Shown here piece by piece: positions 35,225 to 44,089 of a DNA stretch of 53,167 nt; the first letter of the stretch is position 1; each line of letters opens with the position of its first letter. A model generated the notes under the pieces. It did not search any database and was not told the origin of the DNA. It was given only the letters and a program-made list of their open reading frames with translations. The position numbers were made by a program, and so were the translations under genes. The DNA comes from Rhodospirillales bacterium (GTDB taxonomy: Bacteria; Pseudomonadota; Alphaproteobacteria; Rhodospirillales; JANQFP01), in NCBI GenBank assembly GCA_028277795.1, contig JANQFP010000131.1, positions 1 through 53,167 of the forward strand, in the 5' to 3' direction.

Positions 35225-36480
35225 CCACGGACGCGGTCCGGGCCCAGTACGAGGCCTACCCGTATCCGGCCCGCGACCCGGCCGACGAGGCGAAACGGCT
35301 GATCACCGGGTCGCCCAGCCACATCCTCGAGCTCGACCACTCCGTGTTCGCCGGCCGCCGCGACTTCTCGCGGCCGTTCCGCGTCCTGGTGGCCGGCGGC
35401 GGCACCGGCGACGGCACCATCATGCTGGCCCAGCAACTGGCCGACGCGGGCTGCCCGGCCGACATGCTTTACATCGACGTCTCCGACGCCGCCCGCGCGA
35501 TCGCCGAGGCGCGGGCCAAGACGCGCGGCCTCGACGGCATCCGATTCGCACGCGGCTCGCTGCTCGACCTGCCGGACGACGCCGGGCCCTTCGACTACAT
35601 CGACTGCTGCGGCGTGCTGCACCACCTGGACGACCCGGCAGCCGGTCTCCGCACCCTGGCCCGGGTCCTGGCCGACGACGGCGGCATGGGCCTGATGGTC
35701 TACGGCGCCCTCGGCCGCACCGGCGTCTACCCGGCGCAGACGGCGCTGCGCATGCTGGCGGAGGAGGAGGATCCGCCGGCCGACCGGGTGGCCTTCGCCC
35801 GCCGGCTGATGGAGCAGCTCCCGCCCACCAACTGGCTCAAATGCAATCCCTTCGTCAGCGACCACCTGGACGCCGGAGACGCCGGGCTGTTCGACCTGCT
35901 GCTGCACAGCCGCGACCGCGCGTACACGGTGCCGGAGGTGGCCGAACTCGCCGGGGCGGCCGGCCTTGCCATCACCACCTTCATCGAACCGGCCCGCTAC
36001 GACCCCACCCGCATCCTGTCCGACGGCGTGGTGCTGGGCCGCCTGGGGCGGCTCCCGTGGCTGGAGCGCTGCGCCGTCGCCGAGCTGCTGGCCGGCAACC
36101 TGCGCAAGCACATCGCCTACCTGGTCAAGGCCGATCGCGCCGGCTCCGCCGTCGCCGATCCCGCGGACATGGACGCCATCCCCCGCCTGCGCGAGATGGA
36201 GGGGCCGGAGCTGGCCCGCCGGATGCAGCCCGGCGGCACCCTCGGTGCCACCTTCGACGGCCTCGCCGTCCGCTACCCCCTGCCGCCCCTGGCCGCGGCC
36301 ATGGTCGACCGCATGGACGGCCGCCGCACCGTCGGCGAGATCGGAGCCGAGCTGCGCGCCATCGACTCCGGCCTGGATTCGGATGCCTTCGCCCGCCAGT
36401 TCCGCCAGCTCCACGACGCACTCAACGGCCTCGGCCACCTGTTCCTCAGCCGTACGCCCGTGCCGAAACCCGGCCCGTGA
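35221..36480 (+). CDS. Class I SAM-dependent methyltransferase with C-terminal PqqD-like region
   Basis: The 419-residue protein has a SAM-binding motif VLVAGGGTGDGT near residue 58, an acidic YIDVS, a FDYIDCCGVLHHL motif IV region, and a tail (residues about 340-400) with RYPLPPLAAAMVDRMDGRRTV split around a PqqD-like winged fold. The substrate is unknown. It begins with the ATGA overlap from the quinone oxidoreductase gene. A hairpin follows its stop. Confidence 0.85.
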   Translation: MTTDAVRAQYEAYPYPARDPADEAKRLITGSPSHILELDHSVFAGRRDFSRPFRVLVAGGGTGDGTIMLAQQLADAGCPADMLYIDVSDAARAIAEARAKTRGLDGIRFARGSLLDLPDDAGPFDYIDCCGVLHHLDDPAAGLRTLARVLADDGGMGLMVYGALGRTGVYPAQTALRMLAEEEDPPADRVAFARRLMEQLPPTNWLKCNPFVSDHLDAGDAGLFDLLLHSRDRAYTVPEVAELAGAAGLAITTFIEPARYDPTRILSDGVVLGRLGRLPWLERCAVAELLAGNLRKHIAYLVKADRAGSAVADPADMDAIPRLREMEGPELARRMQPGGTLGATFDGLAVRYPLPPLAAAMVDRMDGRRTVGEIGAELRAIDSGLDSDAFARQFRQLHDALNGLGHLFLSRTPVPKPGP

Positions 36481-36498
36481 GGCGACGGCACACCTCAT

Positions 36499-36548
36499 AC
36501 CGCCGCGCCAATGAAATGACCCTCCGGGCCATTTCATGCGAAGGCGGT
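36499..36548. terminator. Hairpin between convergent genes
   Basis: Inner arms ATGAAATG (36511-36518) and CATTTCAT (36530-36537) and outer arms ACCGCC/GGCGGT (36499-36504, 36543-36548) form a bulged stem about 20 bases after the methyltransferase stop. No T-tract is present. Confidence 0.5.
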
Positions 36549-36623
36549 GGCGCTCAGGCGCCGCGCGGGCTTTCCGGCGCGCCAGGACGGCGCTTCGCGA
36601 GTCGGTTCAAAGGCGCACCGGTA

Positions 36624-37118
36624 TCACCCCTGCTCGTACAAATAGATCATCAGGTCCAGCGGCGGCGGGTCCACGGGGACCTGGCTCAGCATGTCGTGGA
36701 CCTGCCCCCGATGGTGGGTGGCGTGGTTGAACAGGTGCGCCAGGATGGCGCGCACCGGCATCTCCTGGTCCTCGCCGGCCATGGTGCGGTAGGCCACGGA
36801 GTCGTGCAGCCGGCCGTCGTCCAGGCCGTCGACGTGGGCAACGATGCGCCGGTCCTCCAGCGCCCGCGCCCGCAGAAGGTCGAAGAACGTCTGGTGGAGG
36901 ATCTGGTCGAGGGCGTTGACGCCCGGGTCCACGGTCTCGATGCGGCCCATCCACAGGCGGTCGACCACCAGGATGTGGTTGAGCGTGTTGTGGATGGAGC
37001 CGAAGAAGGACGGCCGCTCCGCCATGTAGGCGCCCTCGGGCAGGGTCGAGCAGGCCTCGTACAGGCGGCTGTTGGCCCAGGCGTTGTAGCGCGCCATGGT
37101 GCGCAGGTGATCGAGCAT
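36624..37118 (-). CDS. DinB-family protein
   Basis: The 164-residue protein has the DinB/YfiT helical-bundle pattern, with metal-ligand histidines in NTLNHILVVDRLWMGR and LFNHATHHRGQVHDML. Family members are probably thiol-dependent metalloenzymes, but the substrate is unknown. The ATG at 37118 shares a base with the MFS transporter stop (TGATG), so it is translationally coupled to that gene. Confidence 0.9.
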   Translation of the reverse strand: MLDHLRTMARYNAWANSRLYEACSTLPEGAYMAERPSFFGSIHNTLNHILVVDRLWMGRIETVDPGVNALDQILHQTFFDLLRARALEDRRIVAHVDGLDDGRLHDSVAYRTMAGEDQEMPVRAILAHLFNHATHHRGQVHDMLSQVPVDPPPLDLMIYLYEQG

Positions 37119-38317
37119 CAGCGAGCCTCCAACGCCGCCGGCCGCAGGGGCCGCTCGTTGATGGGCAGGTGCAGGGCCGCCGCCACCAAGCCCAGCGCGA
37201 TCGACGCGATCCAGATGGCGTCGTAGGACCCCGTGGCGTCGAACACCCAGCCGCCCAGCCAGGCGCCCAGGAAGCTGCCCGCCTGGTGGCTGAGGAAGAC
37301 GATGCCGAACAGGGTGGCCATGTAGCGCACCCCGAAGATGTGGGCCACCAGGCCGCTGGTCAGCGGCACCGTGCCCAGCCACAGCAGCCCCAGGGCGCCG
37401 GCGAAGATGAGCACCGAGACCTCGGTCTTGGGCAGCACCAGGAACACGGTGATGGCCAGCGACCGCAGCAGGTAGAGGCCGGCCAGCAGCAGCTTCTTGG
37501 GGTACCGCCCGCCGAGGGCGCCGCAGAGATAGGTGCCGACGATGTTCAGGGCGCCGATGAGGGCCAGCGCCGTCGCCGCCAGGCCGGCCGACAGGCCGAT
37601 GTCGGTGAGGTAGGCCGGCAGGTGGACGGCGACGAACACCACCTGGAAGCCGCACACGAAGAAGCCGGTGGTCAGGTACCAGTACCCCTTGTGGCTTGAG
37701 GCCTCGGCCACCGCCTGACCCAGGCTCTGGCTGTGGGCGCCGGGGGCCGGCGCCGCCGGCCGTCCGCGCAGGACGAGGGCCAGTGGTGCCATGAGCGCCA
37801 CCAGCGCCACCATGGTCACCAGCGCCCCGGCCCACCCCTGCTCGGCGATCAGGCCCTGGCCGATGGGCGCCATGATGAACTGGCCGAAGGACCCGCCGGC
37901 GCTGGCCACGCCCAGGGCCATGCTGCGTTTCTCCTCGGACACCAGGCGTCCGACCGCGCCCAGCACGACGGCAAAGCTGGTGGCGCTCATGGCCAGCCCG
38001 ATGAGCACGCCGGCGCCCATGTGCAGCTCCAGCGGGGTGGCCGCTCCGGACATCATCACCAGCCCGAACCCGTAGGCCACCGCGCCGGCCACCAGCACCC
38101 GGGCGCTGCCCCAGCGGTCGGCGATCATGCCGGCCACCGGCTGGGCCAGGCCCCAGACCAGGTTCTGGATGGCCATGGCCAGGGCGAAGGTCTCGCGGGT
38201 GAACCCGAGGTCCAGGGTCATGGGCGTCAGGAACAGCCCGAAGGTCTGCCGCACCCCCATGGCCACGGTGAGGATCAGGGCGCCGCAGACGAGGGCGATG
38301 GTGGCGGTGCGGGACAT
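37118..38317 (-). CDS. Major facilitator superfamily transporter
   Basis: The 399-residue protein has about twelve membrane segments and the MFS motif GMIADRWGSARVLV in the second loop. It resembles the oxalate/formate-antiporter and monocarboxylate-like group (start RQTFGLFLTPMT, SFGQFIMAPIGQGL). Substrate is unassigned. It is the first gene of a two-gene unit with the DinB-family protein. Confidence 0.9.
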   Translation of the reverse strand: MSRTATIALVCGALILTVAMGVRQTFGLFLTPMTLDLGFTRETFALAMAIQNLVWGLAQPVAGMIADRWGSARVLVAGAVAYGFGLVMMSGAATPLELHMGAGVLIGLAMSATSFAVVLGAVGRLVSEEKRSMALGVASAGGSFGQFIMAPIGQGLIAEQGWAGALVTMVALVALMAPLALVLRGRPAAPAPGAHSQSLGQAVAEASSHKGYWYLTTGFFVCGFQVVFVAVHLPAYLTDIGLSAGLAATALALIGALNIVGTYLCGALGGRYPKKLLLAGLYLLRSLAITVFLVLPKTEVSVLIFAGALGLLWLGTVPLTSGLVAHIFGVRYMATLFGIVFLSHQAGSFLGAWLGGWVFDATGSYDAIWIASIALGLVAAALHLPINERPLRPAALEAR

Positions 38318-38769
38318 GGGCGTGCTCTATCCGGGATCCGTTGGGTTGCGGGAGGGGCGACGGCCCGCGTGCCTCACCATATGGGGCGCCGCCGGGCCCA
38401 TCGACAGCCCTGGAATCGCTGGCCCCGGGTCATAGCCGACAACCTGCTTTCCCGTTTCGCGCCGTCTTGCGACAGGCTTCCCCTGTTTGCGACAGCCCAA
38501 GCCCTTGATGTGAAATCACTCCTACGGCTGATGCGCCTATAGAACTGTCAGCATATGTCAGCATGTGTAAACAGATGTCGGCGGGCCACAAAACCAATTT
38601 TTCTCACAATACGTTATAGCTCTGCTCATCGTTAACCACCGCCCCGCGATCCTGAGAGCCAGGAAATAGGAAAATATACACTTTTCGTCGAGAGATGTCA
38701 ACGGACGGGCCTAGTCTTGAAAGACTGGCGAGCGATGTTCCAGTTCGCTAACTTCGCCATGCACTGAAA
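38318..38769. other. AT-rich intergenic region at the left edge of the accessory island
   Basis: About 450 bases whose composition shifts from GC-rich to AT-rich near 38500. It holds short repeats of GTCAGCAT (around 38550-38565) and TTTTTCTCACAATACGTTATA-like promoter-like text near 38600. No intact gene is seen. The last 60 bases may hold a toxin relic (separate entry). Confidence 0.5.
38711..38767 (+). pseudogene. Possible remnant of a HigB-like toxin C-terminus
   Basis: The frame reads LVLKDWRAMFQF...MH then a stop 2 bases before the first antitoxin ATG (38770). HigB toxins commonly end with a WRxxFxF motif and a terminal His-rich tail and are encoded just before higA. Only about 18 residues match loosely and no upstream toxin body is present, so this may be chance. 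Confidence 0.2.
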
Positions 38770-38781
38770 ATGGACCGAGCC

Positions 38782-39054
38782 ATGCCGATGCAAAACTCTC
38801 CCCACCCCGGCGGTATCGTCAGGCGACAGTGTCTGGAGCCCATCGGCCTCACGGTAACGCGGGCGGCGGAAGGCCTCGGCGTTACCCGGCAGGCCCTGTC
38901 CGATCTAGTGAACGAGAAGGCCGGCATCTCGGTCGAGATGGCGATCCGCCTGTCCAGGGCGTTCGGATCGACGCCCGAGACGTGGCTCGGACTGCAATTG
39001 GCCTACGACCTGTGGAAAGCGCAGGACAGGGCCGAAACTATCAAGGTCGAGTAG
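38782..39054 (+). CDS. HigA-family XRE antitoxin (apparently without intact HigB)
   Basis: The 90-residue protein starts MPMQNSPHPG, the usual HigA beginning, and continues with an XRE helix-turn-helix (RAAEGLGVTRQALSDLVN) and the HigA tail MAIRLSRAFGSTPETWLGLQ followed by AYDLWKA. HigA binds and neutralises the RelE-like HigB and represses the operon. No HigB gene is intact upstream. It lies 130 bases before the large unknown gene at 39185, on the same strand. A start at 38770 is also possible. Confidence 0.85.
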   Translation: MPMQNSPHPGGIVRRQCLEPIGLTVTRAAEGLGVTRQALSDLVNEKAGISVEMAIRLSRAFGSTPETWLGLQLAYDLWKAQDRAETIKVE

Positions 39055-39184
39055 TTCGAGGCGGCGTGACAGATAATCCAGGGCGAACCAACCTCTCTTC
39101 TGGCACTCGAGTAGCCTCATGGCTCGGCCTACGCCCTCATTTTAGCCTCCCCTCTCCGCCAGTCTCCTGTCCCCGCACGCCGAA

Positions 39185-40846
39185 ATGAAAAACCTGTTCG
39201 GCAAACGTTATATCTCGGACAAGGAGTTCCTGGACTATGCCTGGGACGTCGGCCTCTTCGCGGATCATCCGTCCCGCCTGCTTCTCGAATTCCTCGAACG
39301 GCACGGTATTCTAAAACCGTCGGCGCGCATCCGGTTTCCGGCGGAGATCGCTCGGCGCTGGCACAAGGATCACTATCCTTCCGCCAATGTTCCCGAACCG
39401 GTCGAACCGGATACGCCACGGCTGCGGGCGGCATGCATCCTGTACGAGCAGGTGTTTGACCATCTCTGGAGCGAGCCCGAAATCTTCGGCGAACGAATTC
39501 ACCCTGTGGACGAGATGAGGCCCGAACACAAACCCTTTATCGAGACCACCTTTGATACCACCACCTTCCTGCCCTGGGACGACCTCAAGGTTTCGATAGC
39601 CCTACATGCCGGAGAGGAAATCCATGACGGGGCAACATACATCCGCATTTGTTACCACTATTGGCACATCTTTCCGCTCGCCTCCTATATGCGCTCCGGC
39701 TTGACCATCCTCTACGACCTTGGGGACGACGCGTTGTTCTATGACTTGTGGAAGCTCAAAATCCGCAGTGAATCGAGAGCGAAGCTCTATCCGAGGTTCA
39801 ACCTCGAAGCCCGGCACGAACTCAAAGACATCATGGAACATTCAGCGTTGTTCGACGCGGTGGCCTATTTCGAAGCTTACCGCCAGAACGCATTTCGAAG
39901 ACATATCCACAGCGTCGATCGTACGACGGGAAAGCTGCCTTTACATCTGAGCCGCCAGTATCGGGCACGGCAACGCGCCCTTGCCGAAGAGACAATGGTG
40001 CGGTTCGACCTAAGACCCGATCAACTTCTTAAGTTCATCAAATTCCAGGCCGAGCTGTGGTGTGAAGCGTCGCGCCGCAGCCCGCCAATGATCGCGGACG
40101 AATACAGACGCAATATCGGCAGCACCGTGGACCTCTATCGGCTTGTCGCCCGCAAGAGCTTTGATCAGATCACAGCGGATGTCGGGCGGGCCGGCGGTTA
40201 TTTCAAACCGATCCTGAAGGTTATCTTCCCGAGCTGGCTTGATGAGCAGCGTGGTCTCGCGGAGCGGTCCCTGAGGCGATGGATGTTGCCGTCAATGGCT
40301 GCATCTCCGCCGCCATTTGCGGTCTCGGCACAAGACGTCGCCGCTTTTTGCGACTGGCTGGAGAAGGAGGGCCTATTTCAGTTCTACTGGCACTTCAGGC
40401 GCCTTCTCGATATCGGCTTCACAGATACTCCGATTGCCCGCACCGCAATTGCCAGCGAAGTCGTCAGTTATGCCAATTCGGTCGAACTGTTAGCTAACGC
40501 CATCCTGCTTTCTCGCGGCAAATCGCCGCGTAACAAGACATTGGGCGAGAAAGTACCGAAGATCGTTGTATGCAGCGCTCCAAAGTTGGCTGAGGCTCTC
40601 CGCGGATTAAGAGAGTTGACGAGGACAAACAAAAGCACCCTAAAAAGGCAGCTCGCTCGCATTAATCGAATCAAGGAAGGCGGACCTCATGCGCCAGTGC
40701 TTCGCATATTTTTGAGGCTCATCGTCATACGCAATGAAGGTAGCCATCTGGGCCTGCGTGACTTCGACCGGAAGGCCATTTATGCATTGCTCGAATCGTT
40801 GGTTCAGGCAAGCATGCTTCTCTGGATGGCCCAAAGGAAACAATGA
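39185..40846 (+). CDS. 553-residue protein of unknown function with C-terminal HEPN-like RNxxxH motif
   Basis: I do not recognise the first 400 residues, which are soluble, mostly helical and rich in aromatic and charged residues. The C-terminal 150 residues look all-helical, with YANSVELLANAILLSRG (about 430) and then a helix ending in IRNEGSHLG, where R516 and H521 form an R-x4-H motif with Asn after Arg. This is the canonical catalytic motif of HEPN ribonucleases in toxins and abortive-infection systems. Codon use is visibly less GC-rich than in the surrounding core genes, consistent with transfer. The stop overlaps the RHH gene start (ATGA). A HigA-like gene lies upstream. Function is inferred only. 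Confidence 0.7.
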   Translation: MKNLFGKRYISDKEFLDYAWDVGLFADHPSRLLLEFLERHGILKPSARIRFPAEIARRWHKDHYPSANVPEPVEPDTPRLRAACILYEQVFDHLWSEPEIFGERIHPVDEMRPEHKPFIETTFDTTTFLPWDDLKVSIALHAGEEIHDGATYIRICYHYWHIFPLASYMRSGLTILYDLGDDALFYDLWKLKIRSESRAKLYPRFNLEARHELKDIMEHSALFDAVAYFEAYRQNAFRRHIHSVDRTTGKLPLHLSRQYRARQRALAEETMVRFDLRPDQLLKFIKFQAELWCEASRRSPPMIADEYRRNIGSTVDLYRLVARKSFDQITADVGRAGGYFKPILKVIFPSWLDEQRGLAERSLRRWMLPSMAASPPPFAVSAQDVAAFCDWLEKEGLFQFYWHFRRLLDIGFTDTPIARTAIASEVVSYANSVELLANAILLSRGKSPRNKTLGEKVPKIVVCSAPKLAEALRGLRELTRTNKSTLKRQLARINRIKEGGPHAPVLRIFLRLIVIRNEGSHLGLRDFDRKAIYALLESLVQASMLLWMAQRKQ

Positions 40847-41097
40847 CTATGAGGCGCATATCGACCTATCCCCTGCGCCTGCCGCGGTCGATCAAGGCGG
40901 CGGTGGCGCGGATCGCCAAGGAGGAAGGGATCAGCATCAACCAGTTCGTGGCCACCGCCGTGGCCGAGAAGCTGGCGGCCATGAACACCGCCGCCTACTT
41001 CGCCGAACGCCGGGAGCGCGCCGACATCGACGCCTTCAAGCGCGTCCTTCAGCGGCCGGGCGGCGAGCCGCCTCGGCCCGGCGACGAGCGGTCATGA
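40843..41097 (+). CDS. Ribbon-helix-helix (HicB-family-like) antitoxin/regulator
   Basis: The 84-residue protein begins with a strand and helix pattern typical of Arc/HicB RHH proteins: YPLRLPRSIKAAVARIAKEE, then GISINQFVATAVAEKLAAM, with a charged tail. RHH dimers bind DNA by a beta-ribbon and often repress toxin operons. Its ATG overlaps the upstream HEPN-like gene stop (ATGA), strongly suggesting coupled translation. Its own stop overlaps another ATG (41094) that opens only a 22-residue frame running into a mutM fragment. It is more GC-rich than its upstream partner, so a separate origin is possible. Confidence 0.8.
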   Translation: MTMRRISTYPLRLPRSIKAAVARIAKEEGISINQFVATAVAEKLAAMNTAAYFAERRERADIDAFKRVLQRPGGEPPRPGDERS

Positions 41098-41125
41098 GCG
41101 TCCGGCCGTTCTACTCCCAAGCTTT

Positions 41126-41281
41126 TCCGGCTCATCCACCGTCCGCGGCCAGTCCTTCTTGAGGAGCCGCGAGAGCGCCCGGTCGGCCAGGAGACGGCCG
41201 CCGGTCTGGCAGCGGGCGCAGTTGTTGGTCTCTTTGGTGGTGGTACGCATGCGCCGCGTCGGGGCACCGCAGTCGAGGCGA
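41126..41281 (-). pseudogene. Duplicated fragment of the mutM 3' end
   Basis: About 155 bases closely resemble 42950-43110, the 3' end of intact mutM, in the same orientation. The matching translation is [20 protein letters not shown] followed by KKDWPRT, the zinc-finger tail. It lacks the rest of the gene, and the flanks do not match. It marks a past recombination or insertion event that left a partial copy about 1.8 kb from mutM. Confidence 0.8.
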
Positions 41282-41362
41282 CGTGTATGAACCGGCTTCG
41301 CGTATGAGTTGAGGAATGCCTCTCGTGATGGAATAATCGATCCTCTGTCGGGAGTCATGCGC

Positions 41363-42697
41363 ATGCGTCGATTTGCGGCACTACTGTCCATCGTGGCTGG
41401 CCTGTGGGCGGGCGCGCTGTGCGCCCAATCCGAGACCCTTTGGCAGATCGAAGAAGAAGGTGCGGCGGCGTATCAAGCGGGCCGGTACGGAGAAGCGATC
41501 CGATCCTGGGAGGAGGTTGTCGCACTCAGCGAGAAGGAGTTCGGAGTCGACCATCCACAGACTGCGGCATTTCTCAAGAACCTCGCCGACGCGTATCAGT
41601 TGCAAGGCCGATTCGAGGAGGCAGAGGCCCGCTACAAGCGCTCGCTGGCGATATGGAAGGAGATTCTCGAGCCCGGACATCCCTACCTCGCCAATGGGCT
41701 CGCCGGCCTCGCTGAGACCTATCGGAAGCAGGGCCGCTACGCCGAGGCCGAGCGGCTCTACAAGAGTGCCTTGGCCATCGAGAAGAATGCCCTAGGCCCC
41801 TACCATCCCGGACTAGCCACGACCCTCGACAACCTTGCCCTGCTGTTCGCCGAGCAAGGCCGCTATGGCGAGGCCGAACACCTGCACAGGCGGGCTTTGG
41901 CAATCTACGAGACCGCCTACGGCACCGAACATCCCGATGTGGCGGCGAGCCTGGGGAGTCTCGGCGCGCTATATAGGGAGCTGGGCCGCTATGAGGAGGC
42001 AGAGCCCCTCCTCGAACGCGCCCTGGCCATACGGGAAAAGGTGCTCGACCCCGCACATCCCGACTTAATCTCGACGCTCACGACCCTCGCCCTGATGCAT
42101 GAAGCGCAAGGCCGCTACGGTGATGTCGAGCGTCTTCTCAGACGTGCCCTGGCGATCGGTGAGAAAGCGCTCGGCCCGGACCACCCCACCATTGCCACCA
42201 GCCTCAACAACCTAGCCGCGGTCTATTTGAGAGAGGGCCGCTACGACGAGGCCGAATCGCTGCACAGACGCGCCCTGGCGATTGTCGAGAAGGCCCTCGG
42301 ACCAAACCATCCCAACCTTGCCATGAACCTTCACAATCTTGCCGCGGTATATCGGGACCAGGGCCGCCTCAACGAGGCGGAGGCACACCAAAAGCGCGCC
42401 CTGGCGATCTTGGAGAAGATCCAAGGCCCGCAACATGCAGATTTCGCCGCGGGCCTCCACAACCTTGCCGCGGTGTATCAGATGCAGGGCCGCTATGGTG
42501 AGGCCGAGTCTCTCCAGAAGCGCGCCTTGGCGATCTGGGAAAAGACCCTCGGCCCCGAACACCCCAACGTCGCCGCGGGCTTCGAGTCCTACGCCACATT
42601 GCTCCGGGAAACGGGACGAGACGCCGAAGCAGCGGAATTCGAGGCACGTGCCAACGCCATTCGCGACAAGCGCGATATGGGAGAACGCGAGGAATAG
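41363..42697 (+). CDS. Exported tetratricopeptide-repeat protein (kinesin-light-chain type)
   Basis: The 444-residue protein has a signal peptide (AALLSIVAGLWAGALCAQ) and about nine 42-residue repeats of the NLAAVY--QGRYGEAE--KRALAI-EK-LGP-HP type, the TPR_10/TPR_12 pattern. Such arrays are protein-binding scaffolds. The ATG at 41363 has GGGAG 8 bases upstream; the ATG at 41357 is too close to it. The gene lies between the mutM fragment and intact mutM, so it may have arrived with the duplication. Confidence 0.88.
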   Translation: MRRFAALLSIVAGLWAGALCAQSETLWQIEEEGAAAYQAGRYGEAIRSWEEVVALSEKEFGVDHPQTAAFLKNLADAYQLQGRFEEAEARYKRSLAIWKEILEPGHPYLANGLAGLAETYRKQGRYAEAERLYKSALAIEKNALGPYHPGLATTLDNLALLFAEQGRYGEAEHLHRRALAIYETAYGTEHPDVAASLGSLGALYRELGRYEEAEPLLERALAIREKVLDPAHPDLISTLTTLALMHEAQGRYGDVERLLRRALAIGEKALGPDHPTIATSLNNLAAVYLREGRYDEAESLHRRALAIVEKALGPNHPNLAMNLHNLAAVYRDQGRLNEAEAHQKRALAILEKIQGPQHADFAAGLHNLAAVYQMQGRYGEAESLQKRALAIWEKTLGPEHPNVAAGFESYATLLRETGRDAEAAEFEARANAIRDKRDMGEREE

Positions 42698-42932
42698 CGG
42701 GAGGTCGACGTGGCCGCGAGGGTGTTTTCCTTTTTGGCCTCGGCGACGTGTGCGAAGCGTATGCGATCCATGCTGAGACCCACCATCAAGGGCGGTTTCC
42801 GAGGGTCGTGACTTCGGCCACGAATGCTGGGACAGGGTGCGTCGTCAGATGGTGGCCGCAGTTGCCCCTCCATCGACGCGAACGCGTGTTGCGGCCGGCC
42901 TCTGTCGCGTCCACGGAGCTCTGGTTCCGCGC

Positions 42933-43832
42933 CTACCCGCCCCCCATTCGTTCCAGCTCATCCAGCGTCCGCGGCCAGTCCTTCTTGAGCAGGCGCGAGA
43001 GCGCCCGGTCGGCGAGCAGGCGTCCGCCGGTCTGGCAGCGGGCGCAGTAGTTGGTCTCGTTGTTGGCATAACGGATGCGCTGGACCGGGGCGCCGCAGTC
43101 GGGGCAAGGCTTGCCGAAGCGGCCGTGTACAGCCATGCCATCCCGGAAGGCGGTGACCCGTTCCGGGAAGCCGTCCCCGGTTTCGTTGCGCAGGCGGTCG
43201 GTCCATAGGGTCAGGGTGTCGCGGGTGGCGTGGAAGAGGCGGGCGGTCTCGTCGGCCGAGAGGCGTGTCGCCAGGGTGACCGGTGACAGGCGGGCTTGGT
43301 GCAGGATCTCGTCCGAATACGCATTACCGATGCCGCTGAACAGGCGCGGGTCGGTCAATGCCCGCTTCAGCGTGTGGTTGCCTTCGATCAGGCGTGCGGC
43401 GAAGGCGCCGGCGTCGGCCTCCAGGATCTCGAGGCCGCCCGGGTCGAGGGCCGCCAGCCCGTCCGATCCCGCGACCACGTGCAGGGACGCCCGCTTCTTG
43501 GTGCCGGCCTCGGTCAGGACCAGGGTGCCGGGGTCGAAGTCGAAGGCGGCCATTGCGTTGCGGCCCTTCAGCGCGGCGCCGGGCTCACGCCAGTGCAGGC
43601 GGCCCGCGATCATCAGGTGCAGCACCAGCCACAGGTCCCCTTCGACGCCGATGGCGATGCGTTTGCCGATGCGCCGCAAGCCCGTCACCCGCCGGCCGAC
43701 GGCATCGTCGATGGGCGGCGTCACCGTGCGCAGCAGGAACGGGCTGGCCCGCCGCACCCCGGTCAGCGGCTCACCGACGATGCGGCGCTCCAGGGCCTCG
43801 ATGTAGACGGTGATGTCGGGCAGTTCCGGCAT
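42933..43832 (-). CDS. mutM: Formamidopyrimidine-DNA glycosylase
   Basis: The 299-residue protein has the obligatory start PELP with catalytic Pro and Glu, the GKR lysine region, the H2TH-type helix segment [13 protein letters not shown], and a C-terminal zinc finger (CPDC and CARC). It removes oxidised purines from DNA. Family members with this start are Fpg/Nei-like, and the exact lesion preference is not certain. Its 3' end is duplicated at 41126-41281. Confidence 0.92.
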   Translation of the reverse strand: MPELPDITVYIEALERRIVGEPLTGVRRASPFLLRTVTPPIDDAVGRRVTGLRRIGKRIAIGVEGDLWLVLHLMIAGRLHWREPGAALKGRNAMAAFDFDPGTLVLTEAGTKKRASLHVVAGSDGLAALDPGGLEILEADAGAFAARLIEGNHTLKRALTDPRLFSGIGNAYSDEILHQARLSPVTLATRLSADETARLFHATRDTLTLWTDRLRNETGDGFPERVTAFRDGMAVHGRFGKPCPDCGAPVQRIRYANNETNYCARCQTGGRLLADRALSRLLKKDWPRTLDELERMGGG

Positions 43833-43895
43833 GGGATACCGCTATCACGCCGGCCGACTCGTGCCAACGCGCCACGGTCCCGTCATTGTCCGTCC

Positions 43896-44060
43896 GTCAT
43901 TCCCGCGCAGGCGGAATCCCCATCCACCGTGGGATGCCTGGACTCCGCCTGCGCGGGAGTGATGAGGAGGAGCCGGCATCCTCTGCGCACCTCAGCGTCC
44001 TTTGCGTTTCAAACAAAAGCAAAGGCATTCAACGCAAAGGACGCGGAGGAACGCGGAGGA
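43896..44060. repeat. Dispersed palindromic repeat, copy 1
   Basis: The block contains two nested inverted repeats: CCCGCGCAGGCGGA/TCCGCCTGCGCGGG-type arms (about 43902-43957), and GCGTCCTTTGCGTT/AACGCAAAGGACGC (about 43995-44044). A similar block follows with a period of about 195 bases. It resembles the short intergenic repeats found in many copies in proteobacterial genomes. Confidence 0.75.
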
Positions 44061-44089
44061 CCAGGCCATGGACCGCACACACCGTGCCC

